Assembly: GCF_002210095.1 (NCBI RefSeq)
Contig: NZ_AQQR01000016.1
Span: 1-64,000 of the forward strand
Reading direction: 5' to 3'
DNA: 64,000 nucleotides
Origin: Marinibacterium profundimaris
GTDB taxonomy: Bacteria > Pseudomonadota > Alphaproteobacteria > Rhodobacterales > Rhodobacteraceae
Of the stretch, positions 24,898 to 33,437 are shown in pieces (the stretch's first letter is position 1; each line of letters starts with the position of its first letter). Under the pieces are notes generated by a model. The model did no database searches and was not told the origin of the DNA. It saw only the letters and a program-made list of their open reading frames with translations. Both the position numbers and the translations under genes were made by a program.

Positions 24898-26835
24898 ATG
24901 TTTCAGCCAAGCTCTGAAATCCAGCGAACAAGCACGCTGACCGCTTTTCTGAATGACTGTGAGATTGACAGCTACGAGGAGCTCGTCGGCCTATCGAACG
25001 AAGAGCCCGAATGGTTCTGGGGCCGGATCATCGACCATGCCGGCATGCGGTTCGCGCAGCCTTACACCCGGTTGCGAGATATCTCCACAGGGCCCGAATC
25101 GATCAGATGGGCCGTGGGAGGCACGTTGAATCTGACAGAAACCTGTCTTGACGCCCGAATTGCCGATGGCCTGGGCGACAAGACCGCAATCGACTGGGTC
25201 GGTGAAGACGGAAGCCGCCGTCGCTGGACCTACTTCGACCTTGCCGCCGAAGCCTCCCGCGTCGCCTCGGCCCTTGCCGCGCGCGGTGTAATGCCGGGTC
25301 AGGCGGTGGGCATTTGTATGCCGATGATCCCCGAAATCGAGGCCGCGCTTCTGGGTATCGCGCGGCTGGGCGCGGTTGCGGTACCGCTGTTCTCCGGCTT
25401 TGCGCCCCATGCCATCGTATCGCGCCTGAGCGATGCGGATGCCGTAGCGGTGTTGACAGCGGATGCCACACCCCGACGAGGCAAGCCGGTCTGGATGGAG
25501 GCGACCCTTGCCCAGGCTTTGACCGACGTACCATCGGTTCATACCGTTATCAGCCTGCGACGGTTCGGCGGTGCAGTGGCCGATCCGGTCCGCGATCTGG
25601 ACTGGAGCGAAACCATAGGCCGCGCCAGTCCGGAGTTTGCCGCCGTTCCGGTCAAGGCCGAAGACACCTTTCTGATCGCCTATACTTCGGGCACCACCGG
25701 GCGGCCCAAGGGCGTCGTGCATACCCATTTGGGCGTGCAGGCGAAGGCCACGGCCGATATCCTGCTTTGTCTCGACATGAAACGGGACGACCGGCACCTC
25801 TGGATGACCGACATGGGGTGGGTCATGGGACCGCTCACCCTATTGTCGGTGCTCTTGGCCGGTTCGACTCTGGTACTGGCCGAGGGCGCACCATCAATGT
25901 CCGGCGATCCCTTCAGGCTGCTGCGTCTTGCGTCCGAAATGGAGGTCACACATCTCGGCGTGGCCCCGACTCTGATACGGCAGTTCATGACGCAGGATAC
26001 GGAAACTTTGTCGGGCTACGACCTGTCGCCCCTGCGGATTGTCGCCTCGACCGGTGAACCTTGGACCGACGACGCCTGGCTCTGGCAGCTCGATCATATC
26101 TGCCGCCGCCGCGCCGTGCCGCTGAACATCTCGGGCGGGACCGAGCTTTTTGGCGCGATCCTGACCTCGACCGTGCTACACGAGATCAAGCCCGGCGGAT
26201 TTTCGGCCCAGGCACTTGGCGTCGGCGCCAAGGTGCTGCGGGAAAACGGCAGTGAAGCCGCGCCGGGCGAGGTGGGGGAACTGGTGGTGACTCAACCGCC
26301 TTTGGGTTTGACCCCGGCCATCCGGGGCGACCGCGAGCGCTACCTTGAAACCTATTGGTCCACCTTCCCGGGCATGTGGCGACACGGAGATTGGGTGCGC
26401 TGCGATCCGGACGGGACATGGTATATCCTGGGCCGGTCCGACGACACGCTGAACATCGCCGGCAAACGCATCGGCCCGCCCGAGATTGAGGCGGCCCTGA
26501 CCGAAACCGGAGAGGTGGTGGACGCCGCTGCCATTGCTGCACCCGACGATATCAAAGGCGTGGCCGTCGTCTGCGTCTGTGTGGCAGCCCAGGGCGTCAC
26601 GCCTGACGCAGAGCTTGTGGAGCGGCTCAAGGATCGGGTCGGAGAGATCGTCTCGAAACCCTTCCGCCCGCGCGAGATCCACTTTGTCGAGGCCCTGCCC
26701 AAGACCCGCAGCATGAAAACCATGCGCCGGATCGTGCGCGCGGCCTTTCTGGGCGAAGATCCGGGCGATCTGTCGTCGATCAGCAACCCGGAAACCATTC
26801 AACCCATCGCAGACCTGCAAAAGGAAAAGCCATGA
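24898..26835 (+). CDS. AMP-forming acyl-CoA synthetase (acetyl/acetoacetyl-CoA synthetase-like)
   Basis: Adenylate-forming ligase of 645 residues. The ATP-binding motif YTSGTTGRPKGVVHTH is near residue 262, GGTELFG near 413, the DxxxxxGR-type hinge around LGRSDDTLNIAGKR near 523, and a C-terminal lysine region PKTRSMKTMRR. The length and N-terminal domain (EWFWGRIIDHAG) are those of the acetyl-CoA/acetoacetyl-CoA synthetase branch, and the tail GEDPGDLSS resembles AtuH-like ligases as I recall them. It activates a free acid to acyl-CoA, the entry step of the pathway. The ATG at 24898 has AAGG upstream. Overlaps the following gene by ATGA. Confidence 0.88.
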   Translation: MFQPSSEIQRTSTLTAFLNDCEIDSYEELVGLSNEEPEWFWGRIIDHAGMRFAQPYTRLRDISTGPESIRWAVGGTLNLTETCLDARIADGLGDKTAIDWVGEDGSRRRWTYFDLAAEASRVASALAARGVMPGQAVGICMPMIPEIEAALLGIARLGAVAVPLFSGFAPHAIVSRLSDADAVAVLTADATPRRGKPVWMEATLAQALTDVPSVHTVISLRRFGGAVADPVRDLDWSETIGRASPEFAAVPVKAEDTFLIAYTSGTTGRPKGVVHTHLGVQAKATADILLCLDMKRDDRHLWMTDMGWVMGPLTLLSVLLAGSTLVLAEGAPSMSGDPFRLLRLASEMEVTHLGVAPTLIRQFMTQDTETLSGYDLSPLRIVASTGEPWTDDAWLWQLDHICRRRAVPLNISGGTELFGAILTSTVLHEIKPGGFSAQALGVGAKVLRENGSEAAPGEVGELVVTQPPLGLTPAIRGDRERYLETYWSTFPGMWRHGDWVRCDPDGTWYILGRSDDTLNIAGKRIGPPEIEAALTETGEVVDAAAIAAPDDIKGVAVVCVCVAAQGVTPDAELVERLKDRVGEIVSKPFRPREIHFVEALPKTRSMKTMRRIVRAAFLGEDPGDLSSISNPETIQPIADLQKEKP

Positions 26836-27686
26836 TCACTGTTTTCGGAGCCACGGGCACCACCGGCGCCCCTCTTGTCGATACGCTTATGGCAAAAGGC
26901 GCGACCGTGCGTGCTGTCACCAGCGACCCTTCCAGGCTCGATGCGCTAAAAGCCAAAGGATGCGAGGCGGTCGTTGCGAATTTCACGGACCCTGCCGCGC
27001 TGGCGCGGGCCTGTGACGGGGCAGAAAAGATATACCTGGTCACGCCTGCCCATCTGGACATGCGTCAGTGGAAGGCGAATGTGATCGCGGCGGCCAAGAC
27101 CGCGGGGGTGCGCCATGTTGTCGTGGCCACCGGGCTTGGCGCCTCGCCCAAGGCGGGGCTGACATTTGGGAAATGGCATTCCGAAACCCAGGAACTGCTG
27201 AAGCAAAGCGGCCTTGACTGGACCTTCGTCCAGCCGACCTATTTCATGCAGAACCTGCTCTGGCAGGCCGGCAATATTGCAAAAGATGGGGTCTATTACG
27301 ACGATCTGGGCGGCCCTGTGGCCTGGGTCGACGCCCGCGACATCGCGGATGTCGCCGCCGAGGCGCTGACCGCTCCGGGGTACGAAGGCAAGGCTCTTGG
27401 TCTGACCGGGCCCGAAGCTCTTACCGGAGAAGATATCGCCGCCCTCCTGTCCAGGGTGACCGGGCGCACTGTCACCTGCGCACCCCTGTCGGCCGAAAAT
27501 GCCAAGGCGGGCATGGTGGCTGGCGGAATGCAGGACGAGGTCGCCAGAGCCATGGTCGAATTGGCTTCCATCGCGCCCAAGGGCTACCTTGCCGGCATCG
27601 AGACCACGGTCAGCGATGTGATGGGACGCCCGGCGCGCCGATTTGCCGATTTCGTCGCCGAGAACCGGGATGCTTTCGTCAAGTAA
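26832..27686 (+). CDS. NmrA-like NAD(P)-binding protein
   Basis: Atypical SDR of 284 residues with N-terminal VFGATGTTGAPLVDTL, the GxxGxxG-type NAD(P) site of NmrA/azoreductase-like proteins, and no YxxxK catalytic pair. Segments such as VVVATGLGAS and FVQPTYFMQNL are characteristic. Function may be a redox sensor or a quinone/flavin-independent reductase; the sequence does not decide. Start overlaps the ligase stop (ATGA), so it is co-translated with the ligase. The downstream AraC gene overlaps its 3' end. Confidence 0.8.
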   Translation: MITVFGATGTTGAPLVDTLMAKGATVRAVTSDPSRLDALKAKGCEAVVANFTDPAALARACDGAEKIYLVTPAHLDMRQWKANVIAAAKTAGVRHVVVATGLGASPKAGLTFGKWHSETQELLKQSGLDWTFVQPTYFMQNLLWQAGNIAKDGVYYDDLGGPVAWVDARDIADVAAEALTAPGYEGKALGLTGPEALTGEDIAALLSRVTGRTVTCAPLSAENAKAGMVAGGMQDEVARAMVELASIAPKGYLAGIETTVSDVMGRPARRFADFVAENRDAFVK

Positions 27687-28395
27687 CCTGATGGCGCCGC
27701 CGCTTTATCTCGAACTGGCGCCGCCTGAGGAAGCGGCCAAACAGATCGACCATTTGTTCGTGTTCCGCGATACCGGTGTGCTGAGCGGTGGTGGACGCGG
27801 GCGGTTCGCAACCGACCTCTTTACCCTTTCGGTAACGCGCGACGACAGCGGCGGCGGGCGCGTATCGCTGGCAGAACCGCGCCCCTATTTTTCGCCCCGC
27901 CCAAGGCCATTCCAGGGTGTCGTGGCCGGGCTGCGACTGTCGTCACGACCGCAGCGATTTCCCGACTCCACAGGGCTGGACATGCTGGCCTCAGAACTGG
28001 CCCGGATTCAGACCGGGGACGATGACCTGCCTGCGCTCATCGCGGTGCTTGACGGCCTTGCGAGAGACCTGCGCTTTGCCGCACCAACCGGAGCTTACAG
28101 CGACCGGACCAAACGTCGAAAGGTGCGGGCGGAAACCGGCGTGTCGCGGCGGCGGCTTGCGACCTTGCGACGCTTTCGCCGGGCTCTCGGGCAGCTTGCG
28201 TCAAAGACCCTGCCGCTGAGCGATCTGGCGCTGGACGCCGGATATTACGATCAATCTCACTTGTCCGCCGCTTGCCGGATCTTCGCCGGCAAACCGCCCG
28301 GCGCGTTGCGCGCTCTGTCTATTCCGCGTCGTTTTGACCTTTTGCTACAAGATACGCGCCTCAAAGACCGCCTAAGATTGGTCATTGACGAATGA
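27670..28395 (+). CDS. AraC-family helix-turn-helix regulator
   Basis: Protein of about 241 residues. The C-terminal 100 residues match an AraC DNA-binding domain: SRRRLATLRRFRRALGQL, then LSDLALDAGYYDQSHLSAACR, the second helix-turn-helix, followed by GKPPGALR. The N-terminal 130 residues look like a poorly conserved sensing domain. The start is uncertain: the ATG at 27670 overlaps the NmrA-like gene and an alternative at 27691 lies just after its stop. Likely a local regulator, possibly of the ligase or NmrA unit. Confidence 0.8.
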   Translation: MLSSSNLMAPPLYLELAPPEEAAKQIDHLFVFRDTGVLSGGGRGRFATDLFTLSVTRDDSGGGRVSLAEPRPYFSPRPRPFQGVVAGLRLSSRPQRFPDSTGLDMLASELARIQTGDDDLPALIAVLDGLARDLRFAAPTGAYSDRTKRRKVRAETGVSRRRLATLRRFRRALGQLASKTLPLSDLALDAGYYDQSHLSAACRIFAGKPPGALRALSIPRRFDLLLQDTRLKDRLRLVIDE

Positions 28396-28416
28396 AATCG
28401 AAGAGGAAGACCCGCC

Positions 28417-28872
28417 ATGACACAATTCAAACCGAAAAACCCCGACTATGACGCACGCGTGCGCAACAGTTTCGATCGCCAGAAGGCAATGAACACGTTG
28501 GGGATCAGCATTGCCGAGTTGTTACCCGGCCGCATCGTTCTGGAAATGGCACATCAGGTTGCACTGACCCAGCAGCATGGGTTTTTGCATGCCGGAATCG
28601 TGTCGACAGCGCTGGACAGCGCCTGCGGATACGCGGCCTTTTCGCTGATGCCAGCGGACGCGGCAGTGTTGACGGCCGAATTCAAGATCAACCTACTCAA
28701 CCCGGCGGACGGCGCACGGTTTCGCTTCGTCGCTGACGTGGTGAAACCAGGCAGGACGCTGACCATATGCGAGGCGCGTGCCTATGCCGTGAAGGGCCAG
28801 GATGAAAAGCTCGTCGCAACGATGACCGGAACGCTCATGGCGCTGATCGGGCGGGCGGGGGTCGCGGACTGA
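28417..28872 (+). CDS. PaaI-family hotdog thioesterase (c)
   Basis: Hotdog protein of 151 residues with QQHGFLHAGIVSTALDSACG (active-site His and downstream Asp) and TAEFKINLLNPA in the central strand. Likely an acyl-CoA thioesterase. Its last 24 codons recur in a decayed form at 31797-31870 about 3 kb downstream, next to an acyl-CoA ligase gene. It follows the AraC gene by 21 bases, with AAGAGGAAGAC before the ATG. Confidence 0.87.
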   Translation: MTQFKPKNPDYDARVRNSFDRQKAMNTLGISIAELLPGRIVLEMAHQVALTQQHGFLHAGIVSTALDSACGYAAFSLMPADAAVLTAEFKINLLNPADGARFRFVADVVKPGRTLTICEARAYAVKGQDEKLVATMTGTLMALIGRAGVAD

Positions 28873-28933
28873 GCGCAACCCGGCCGCAGCACATCCGATC
28901 CGGGCGGCCGGGCCGATTATTCAGACAGCTGGA

Positions 28934-29035
28934 TCAGCTGTTCCAGCGGCTCGCGACCTCGGCCAACCGTTTCCCGTAGGCTCGCGCGGTATCCAGATCG
29001 CCGCCAGCAGGTTCAGACCTGCCAAGCGGTAATGT
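28934..29035 (-). pseudogene. Remnant of a flavodoxin-family protein C-terminus
   Basis: On the minus strand a 33-codon stretch reads LDTARAYGKRLAEVASRW near its end before a TGA. This resembles the last helix of WrbA/flavodoxin-like oxidoreductases. There is no start or upstream domain and a stop codon lies just before it. It occupies part of the otherwise gene-free stretch 28873-29216. The identification rests on about 25 residues only. Confidence 0.35.
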
Positions 29036-29216
29036 TAGCCTTTAGCAGTGCGGTCGCCGATTGTCCGTCGTCAGGGTTTTTCGGAGAGCTGAGACTGTAT
29101 CGTAACGGAGGATCTGGTTCGGTTTCTGTTCAAGTTTATGCTGCAGCGGCCTGATGCTGCAACCGTAATTGGAACGGATGGACGCCCACGGTGCCGATGG
29201 GCTGCCGTCACGCCGG

Positions 29217-29677
29217 AGTTTCCAGTCAGGGCTGAGCTGGCGCACCATTCTGGCCAAGCGCGAGAATTTTCGTGCTGCCTTCGCCGGGTTCGACTTTCGG
29301 GAGTTGCGAACTTTGACGACAACGACATTGAGCGCCTACTTGCCGATGAAGGAATTGTTCGCTATCGAGGCAAGATCGAAGCCGTGATCAACAACGCTCG
29401 CCGTACTTTCGAGGTCGTCCAAGAGGAAGGCTCCTTCGCTGCATTCATCTGGCTATATGAACCTGCCAAGGACGACGCACTGCCACAAATGCGGTCCAAA
29501 TCACCAGCGTCCGAGACCCTGTCCAAAGATCTACGAAAGCTTGGCTTCAAATTCGTGGGACCGACCACCGTATATGCATTCATGCAGGCCATGGGATTTA
29601 TCAACGATCACGCAGAAGTCTGTTGGATGCGAAAGGACGTCGGAACAGCCCGAAACACCCTTCGCACACCGACATAG
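29217..29677 (+). pseudogene. tag: Decayed DNA-3-methyladenine glycosylase I (tag)
   Basis: Two reading frames together give the C-terminal two thirds of a Tag-type glycosylase. One frame from 29220 reads FQSGLSWRTILAKRENFRAA to about 29300. Then, after a frameshift, the other reads FDDNDIERLLADEGIVRY and ends with LSKDLRKLGFKFVGPT, TVYAFMQAMGFINDH. The N-terminal segment with the zinc cysteine and the DNA-binding region is missing. Tag excises alkylated adenine. The combination of frameshift and missing N-terminus makes it non-functional. Confidence 0.8.
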
Positions 29678-29764
29678 GCAACTGTCGGCCAATTAACGTG
29701 AAAAAAATCAGGGCCACTTAGCGTGGAAAGTCACAGACAGGTTTCGCGTCAGTCGACCGAGACT
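29678..29764. other. Short unassigned spacer
   Basis: Gene-free spacer between the tag remnant and the MarR gene. It contains TGAAAAAAATCAGGGCCACT, which looks like part of an insertion-sequence end, but no matching inverted partner was found nearby. Confidence 0.3.
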
Positions 29765-30202
29765 TCAGAGCCTTGAGAGTAGCGTGGCCAATTGAGCGGC
29801 GTCTTTGGGTTTCAGCTTTGCGCCGATCCTTTCCGACAGAACCCGTTCATAGATCGGCCACATCGCCCTCCTGACAGATTTACCCTTTTCAGAGATAGAA
29901 ATGTTTTGACCTCGCCCATCTTCCGAGCAGTTCCGTCGGTCCACCAGCCCTGCTTTCACCATGCGGTCCAGCAACCGCGATGTACCGTATTGGGGTAACA
30001 AAATCCGGTCTTTGAGTTCGAATGGACGGAGTCCGTCCGGGCCTGCCTTCTCGAGTTCGAGAAGCGCGTCATACCATGCAAGTGGCGGGTATCCTGCCGA
30101 TTTCAGAGACGATTCGACAGCCTCAAGCAAAACGCGGCTTTTAGTCATGAGGGCTGTCCAGGCGGCCTCAGTAGCATGGTCAATCTCGTTCATATCCAGC
30201 AC
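29765..30202 (-). CDS. MarR-family transcriptional regulator
   Basis: Winged-helix regulator of 145 residues. Core LLELEKAGPDGLRPFELKD then the recognition region YGTSRLLDRMVKAGLVDRR and the wing EDGRGQNISISEKG fit MarR. It is divergent from the DoxX/GST pair, with 89 bases between. That spacer holds a repeated 12-base element likely bound by this protein. MarR regulators of such neighbours commonly sense electrophiles or phenolics; the ligand here is unknown. A second ATG at 30193 is also possible. Confidence 0.88.
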   Translation of the reverse strand: MLDMNEIDHATEAAWTALMTKSRVLLEAVESSLKSAGYPPLAWYDALLELEKAGPDGLRPFELKDRILLPQYGTSRLLDRMVKAGLVDRRNCSEDGRGQNISISEKGKSVRRAMWPIYERVLSERIGAKLKPKDAAQLATLLSRL

Positions 30203-30213
30203 ATATCATATAC

Positions 30214-30273
30214 ATGTAAGTGCATCAACCTTGACGTCGCATGTGACGCGCTATATATAGATGCAAATGCATC
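30214..30273. promoter_or_regulatory. Repeated ATGYAARTGCAT element, probable MarR operators
   Basis: ATGTAAGTGCAT at 30214-30225 and ATGCAAATGCAT at 30261-30272. The second extends to the perfect palindrome GATGCA-AA-TGCATC (30260-30273). Both are in the spacer between the divergent MarR and DoxX genes, in an AT-rich stretch suited to promoters. Confidence 0.55.
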
Positions 30274-30291
30274 GACATATGGGATCATATC

Positions 30292-30726
30292 ATGTCACAA
30301 TCGCACCTCACAGAATTTGGGATATTCCTGCTCCGTATAGCACTCGGTATCATGTTCCTGGCGCACAGCCTGTTTCTCAAGCTCTTCATTTTCACACTTC
30401 CCGGAACGGCGCAGTTCTTCGTTTCGATCGGGCTGCCCGGCTGGTTTGCCTATATGATCTTTGCAGTCGAGGCGATTGCCGGTGCCCTTTTGGTCCTCGG
30501 CGTACAGGCTCGGTGGGTCGCGTCGGCGACCGTGCCCATCTTGGCCGGAGCAACCTGGGCTCACTCAGGAAACGGCTGGATGTTCGGATACGAGAACGGC
30601 GGGTGGGAATACCCGGCCTATCTGACGCTGCTTGCCGTCGTGCAAGGACTTCTGGGCGACGGCCGTTTCGCCCTCAGCCCCTCCTTCGCGCCCGGCAACG
30701 TGCAGATGGAGGGAGAGACAACATGA
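30292..30726 (+). CDS. DoxX-family membrane protein
   Basis: Inner-membrane protein of 144 residues with four hydrophobic helices. The DoxX pattern is clear: LLRIALGIMFLAHSLFLKLF, then LPGWFAYMIFAVEAIAGALL, and a final TLLAVVQGLLGDG. DoxX proteins are linked to thiol or oxidative-stress responses. The gene overlaps the following glutathione transferase-like gene by four bases (ATGA), a pairing that supports a detoxification role. Divergent from the MarR gene. Confidence 0.87.
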   Translation: MSQSHLTEFGIFLLRIALGIMFLAHSLFLKLFIFTLPGTAQFFVSIGLPGWFAYMIFAVEAIAGALLVLGVQARWVASATVPILAGATWAHSGNGWMFGYENGGWEYPAYLTLLAVVQGLLGDGRFALSPSFAPGNVQMEGETT

Positions 30727-31475
30727 GCCTCCACCTCATTAGCCATGCGCTCTGCCCATATGTGCAGCGCGCAGCGATCTCGCTCACTGAGAAAGGTGTC
30801 ACGTTCGAGAGAACTCACATCGATCTTTCGAACAAGCCCGACTGGTTTCTTGCCATATCTCCGCTGGGCAAGACGCCTGTCCTGGTTGTGAACGGGACGC
30901 CGATTTTCGAATCTGCGGTTATCCTCGAATATCTTGAGGATACACAACCCCACGCGCTTCATCCGCACGACGCTCTCGATCGCGCCCGCCACCGTGCCTG
31001 GATTGAATTTGGATCTGCTGTCTTGAACGACATTGCGGGGTTCTACTCGGCGCCGAACGATAAAGCGTTGGAAGCAAAAGTCGCGGCGCTCCGCGCAAAA
31101 TTCCTTCGGCTGGACGCGGAGCTTGGGGAGGGACCATGGTTCGACGGCCACCAGTTCAGCCTCGTCGATGTCGTATTCGGCCCGGTCTTCCGCTATTTCG
31201 ACGTTTTTGACGCCATCGGAGAGTTTGGCGTCTTCACAGGGCTTGCCCGTGTAAGGGCCTGGCGATATGAACTGGAGCGTCGGGTTTCTGTGAAGAGTGC
31301 CGTCAGTGAAGACTACCCGACTCTTCTGCGTGACTTCATCAGACGGCGCAATTCTTACCTGTCCCAGATCATGCAGACAGGAGGGCCGAAGAAGACTGTT
31401 ACACAGGTGCAATCGGCTGATCGCCGATCACTTGATATCGTTCTGTCGGGCCGCAGTGCAGAACCGGACGTTTGA
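30723..31475 (+). CDS. Glutathione S-transferase-family protein
   Basis: Protein of 250 residues. The N-terminal thioredoxin-fold domain contains HALCPYVQRAAISL, with a Cys in the place used by omega/beta-type transferases, SPLGKTPVLVVNG and IFESAVILEYLED, the glutathione-binding elements. A C-terminal helical domain has WFDGHQFSLVDV. About 35 extra C-terminal residues after RRRNSYLSQ go beyond the usual family end and have low complexity. They may be the result of read-through into rearranged sequence. Likely conjugates or reduces an electrophile. Confidence 0.87.
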   Translation: MSLHLISHALCPYVQRAAISLTEKGVTFERTHIDLSNKPDWFLAISPLGKTPVLVVNGTPIFESAVILEYLEDTQPHALHPHDALDRARHRAWIEFGSAVLNDIAGFYSAPNDKALEAKVAALRAKFLRLDAELGEGPWFDGHQFSLVDVVFGPVFRYFDVFDAIGEFGVFTGLARVRAWRYELERRVSVKSAVSEDYPTLLRDFIRRRNSYLSQIMQTGGPKKTVTQVQSADRRSLDIVLSGRSAEPDV

Positions 31476-31795
31476 GTTCGCTTGGTGAATACCCGCTCTG
31501 TCCCGCACATCGGATAGTCGCCGACTTTCCCTTGAAGGCCCGCAGCAGCCCCAACCGGCACTTGCCGGCATTCCATGCCCGTCCGTGCGAAGCGCCGGGT
31601 GACCTGCTGCCCCCACAGCGCAACCGGGAACAAACCACCGATCGCGCTGATGAATGGCTCAGGGATCGAAGAATCCGCCTGAGCTCAAACCCCCGGGAAA
31701 CCCCCAGCCGTGTGGTCCGACAGAGGGCAGCACGTCAATCGCGGGTCAATCTATCCCGGTTGGTGGACCACTTTCAGGGGGCTACTCCAAAGGGC
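31476..31795. other. Gene-free stretch with no recognisable content
   Basis: About 320 bases in which I recognise no gene. Several short open frames exist but none resembles a family I know. Together with the decayed sequences on either side it looks like scar DNA. Confidence 0.4.
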
Positions 31796-31870
31796 GGGGA
31801 TGAGAAGCTCGTCGCAACGATGACAGGAACGCTTATTTCGCTAGTGGGGCGAACGGGCGTGGCGGGGTGA
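31796..31870 (+). pseudogene. 3' remnant of a second PaaI-like thioesterase
   Basis: The sequence encodes DEKLVATMTGTLISLVGRTG and ends VAG before a TGA. It is nearly the same as the end of the thioesterase at 28417-28872 (DEKLVATMTGTLMALIGRAG). The DNA is similar but not identical, so it is an older paralogous copy rather than a fresh duplication. The upstream part of the gene is gone. Confidence 0.75.
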
Positions 31871-31890
31871 CGATCGGGTCGGAGCAAAAA

Positions 31891-33411
31891 TTAATCTGCG
31901 AGCCGCGCTTCTAGGACATGCCGCTGGACCTTTCCGCTGGTCGATCTGGGAAAATCCTCGAACGCGATGAAGCGAATTTCGCGCGGCCGTTTGTAGCCTG
32001 CGAGGTTGTCGCGGCACAAATTCATCAGCGCTTCGGCATCCGGCCCGTCCTTGCCGCGGGCGACAAAGGCCACCGGACTTTCGCCCCATTTCACGTCAAA
32101 TGCCCGTACGACTGCGGCATCGACCACCCCGGGATGAGATAGAAGAACACGCTCGATCTCCGCAGGATAGACGTTCTCGCCGCCGGTCTTGATCAAGTAT
32201 TTGGCCCGGTCCACAAAGTCGATGGTTCCGTCCGCATTGCGCCGGAACAAGTCGCCCATGTGGAAAAAGCCGTTGCGAAAGTCATGGGCATTGGCGTCGT
32301 CCGCGTTCCAGTACCCTGAAAACAATGTCGGACCCCGCACAGCCATTTCGCCTGGCGTTCCATCCGTCACTTCTTGGTCGTCGGGATCGACGAGCCGAAC
32401 CTCGCAAAGTGCGCTGATGCGCTTGGAAAGGCGGTCCGGAGTCACACCTGGCGCAATTAGATCGGCGGACCCCGGCGGCAGGCCGGTTTCGGTTGCGCCG
32501 AAGGAATTCAGATAGGGCGTGTGGAGAAGGGCTGTCAGTTCCGCGATCTGATGCGGCGGCACCAGATCGGCCATGGCGCCGCAAACTTTGATACCCTTCA
32601 GCGGCAAAGGGTTGGCGCGTCGTTCTGCGATAAAGGCGTCCAGCGCACCGGGCATCATCACGAACCAGCCGATCCGGTGGCGCGACAGAGCCTCGTTGAT
32701 GACCGCAGGCTGCAAACCGTCAACCATCACCACGGTTCCGCCCCGCAGGACCGTCGCCAACCCATGATCGGTGGACGCCATGTGGAACATTGGCGCCCAG
32801 GCGATAAACCCGTCGCCGGGGTCCAGCGCCAGCTGCGCCGCAAAAGCCATGGATCTGGCGATATGCGCGCGGTGGCTGATGAGCGCGCCCTTGGGCAGGC
32901 CCGTGGTCCCTGAGGTATAAAGGATCGTCAGACCAGCCTCTGGATCGTCGACCATGGTTCCGATGCGCGGGTCCGGTCCGGCCGCGGCAATGGCCGTTTC
33001 CAAATCCGGCCCGATAATCAGACAGGGCGTTGCCGCGACGGCCCGGTAAGCTTCTGAAAGGTCCGGTTCGACGACCGCGAGAACCGGCGCGACCAGATCT
33101 ATGCAGTGCCGCAGTTCATCGGAAGCAAGCCGCCAGTTCAGACAGGCGACGATCGCGCCGATTCCCGCTGCGGCGAGTTCGACCTCCAGGTATTCAGAGC
33201 GGTTGTGCGACAGGATCGCAATCCTGTCGCCCGGCGCAACGCCCCTGGCCAGAAACACGGCAGCCAGACGATCGACCCGCTCCAGCAGCTCGGCATAGGT
33301 CAATTTCCTGCTGCCGTCCTCGATGGCCAGGGCGCGGGCGCAGTCTTGCGCGCGGGTTCGAAAGATCGAATACAGATCAGCGCGCCCCGCGCGGATGACG
33401 TCGGTCAGCAT
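31891..33411 (-). CDS. AMP-forming acyl-CoA ligase (fatty-acyl/aryl type)
   Basis: Adenylate-forming ligase of 506 residues. ATP motif YTSGTTGLPKGALISH is near residue 165, the acyl-pocket segment NSFGATETGLPPG near 306, the hinge FVDRAKYLIKTGGENVYPAE near 405 and the catalytic C-terminal Lys in STSGKVQRH. The shorter length and motif set place it with medium-chain, long-chain or aromatic acid:CoA ligases. It lies 26 bases after the dienoyl-CoA reductase-like gene on the same strand and is probably co-transcribed from the operator-controlled promoter at 35509. Confidence 0.88.
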   Translation of the reverse strand: MLTDVIRAGRADLYSIFRTRAQDCARALAIEDGSRKLTYAELLERVDRLAAVFLARGVAPGDRIAILSHNRSEYLEVELAAAGIGAIVACLNWRLASDELRHCIDLVAPVLAVVEPDLSEAYRAVAATPCLIIGPDLETAIAAAGPDPRIGTMVDDPEAGLTILYTSGTTGLPKGALISHRAHIARSMAFAAQLALDPGDGFIAWAPMFHMASTDHGLATVLRGGTVVMVDGLQPAVINEALSRHRIGWFVMMPGALDAFIAERRANPLPLKGIKVCGAMADLVPPHQIAELTALLHTPYLNSFGATETGLPPGSADLIAPGVTPDRLSKRISALCEVRLVDPDDQEVTDGTPGEMAVRGPTLFSGYWNADDANAHDFRNGFFHMGDLFRRNADGTIDFVDRAKYLIKTGGENVYPAEIERVLLSHPGVVDAAVVRAFDVKWGESPVAFVARGKDGPDAEALMNLCRDNLAGYKRPREIRFIAFEDFPRSTSGKVQRHVLEARLAD

Positions 33412-33437
33412 GGTTTACCCCTTGCCCGGCCTTCGGT

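Noticed and set aside
28797-31870. The repeated thioesterase 3' ends as attachment sites of an integrated element.
   Set aside because: The two copies differ at many positions, no integrase gene or tRNA is present, and the downstream copy looks like an old paralogue remnant.
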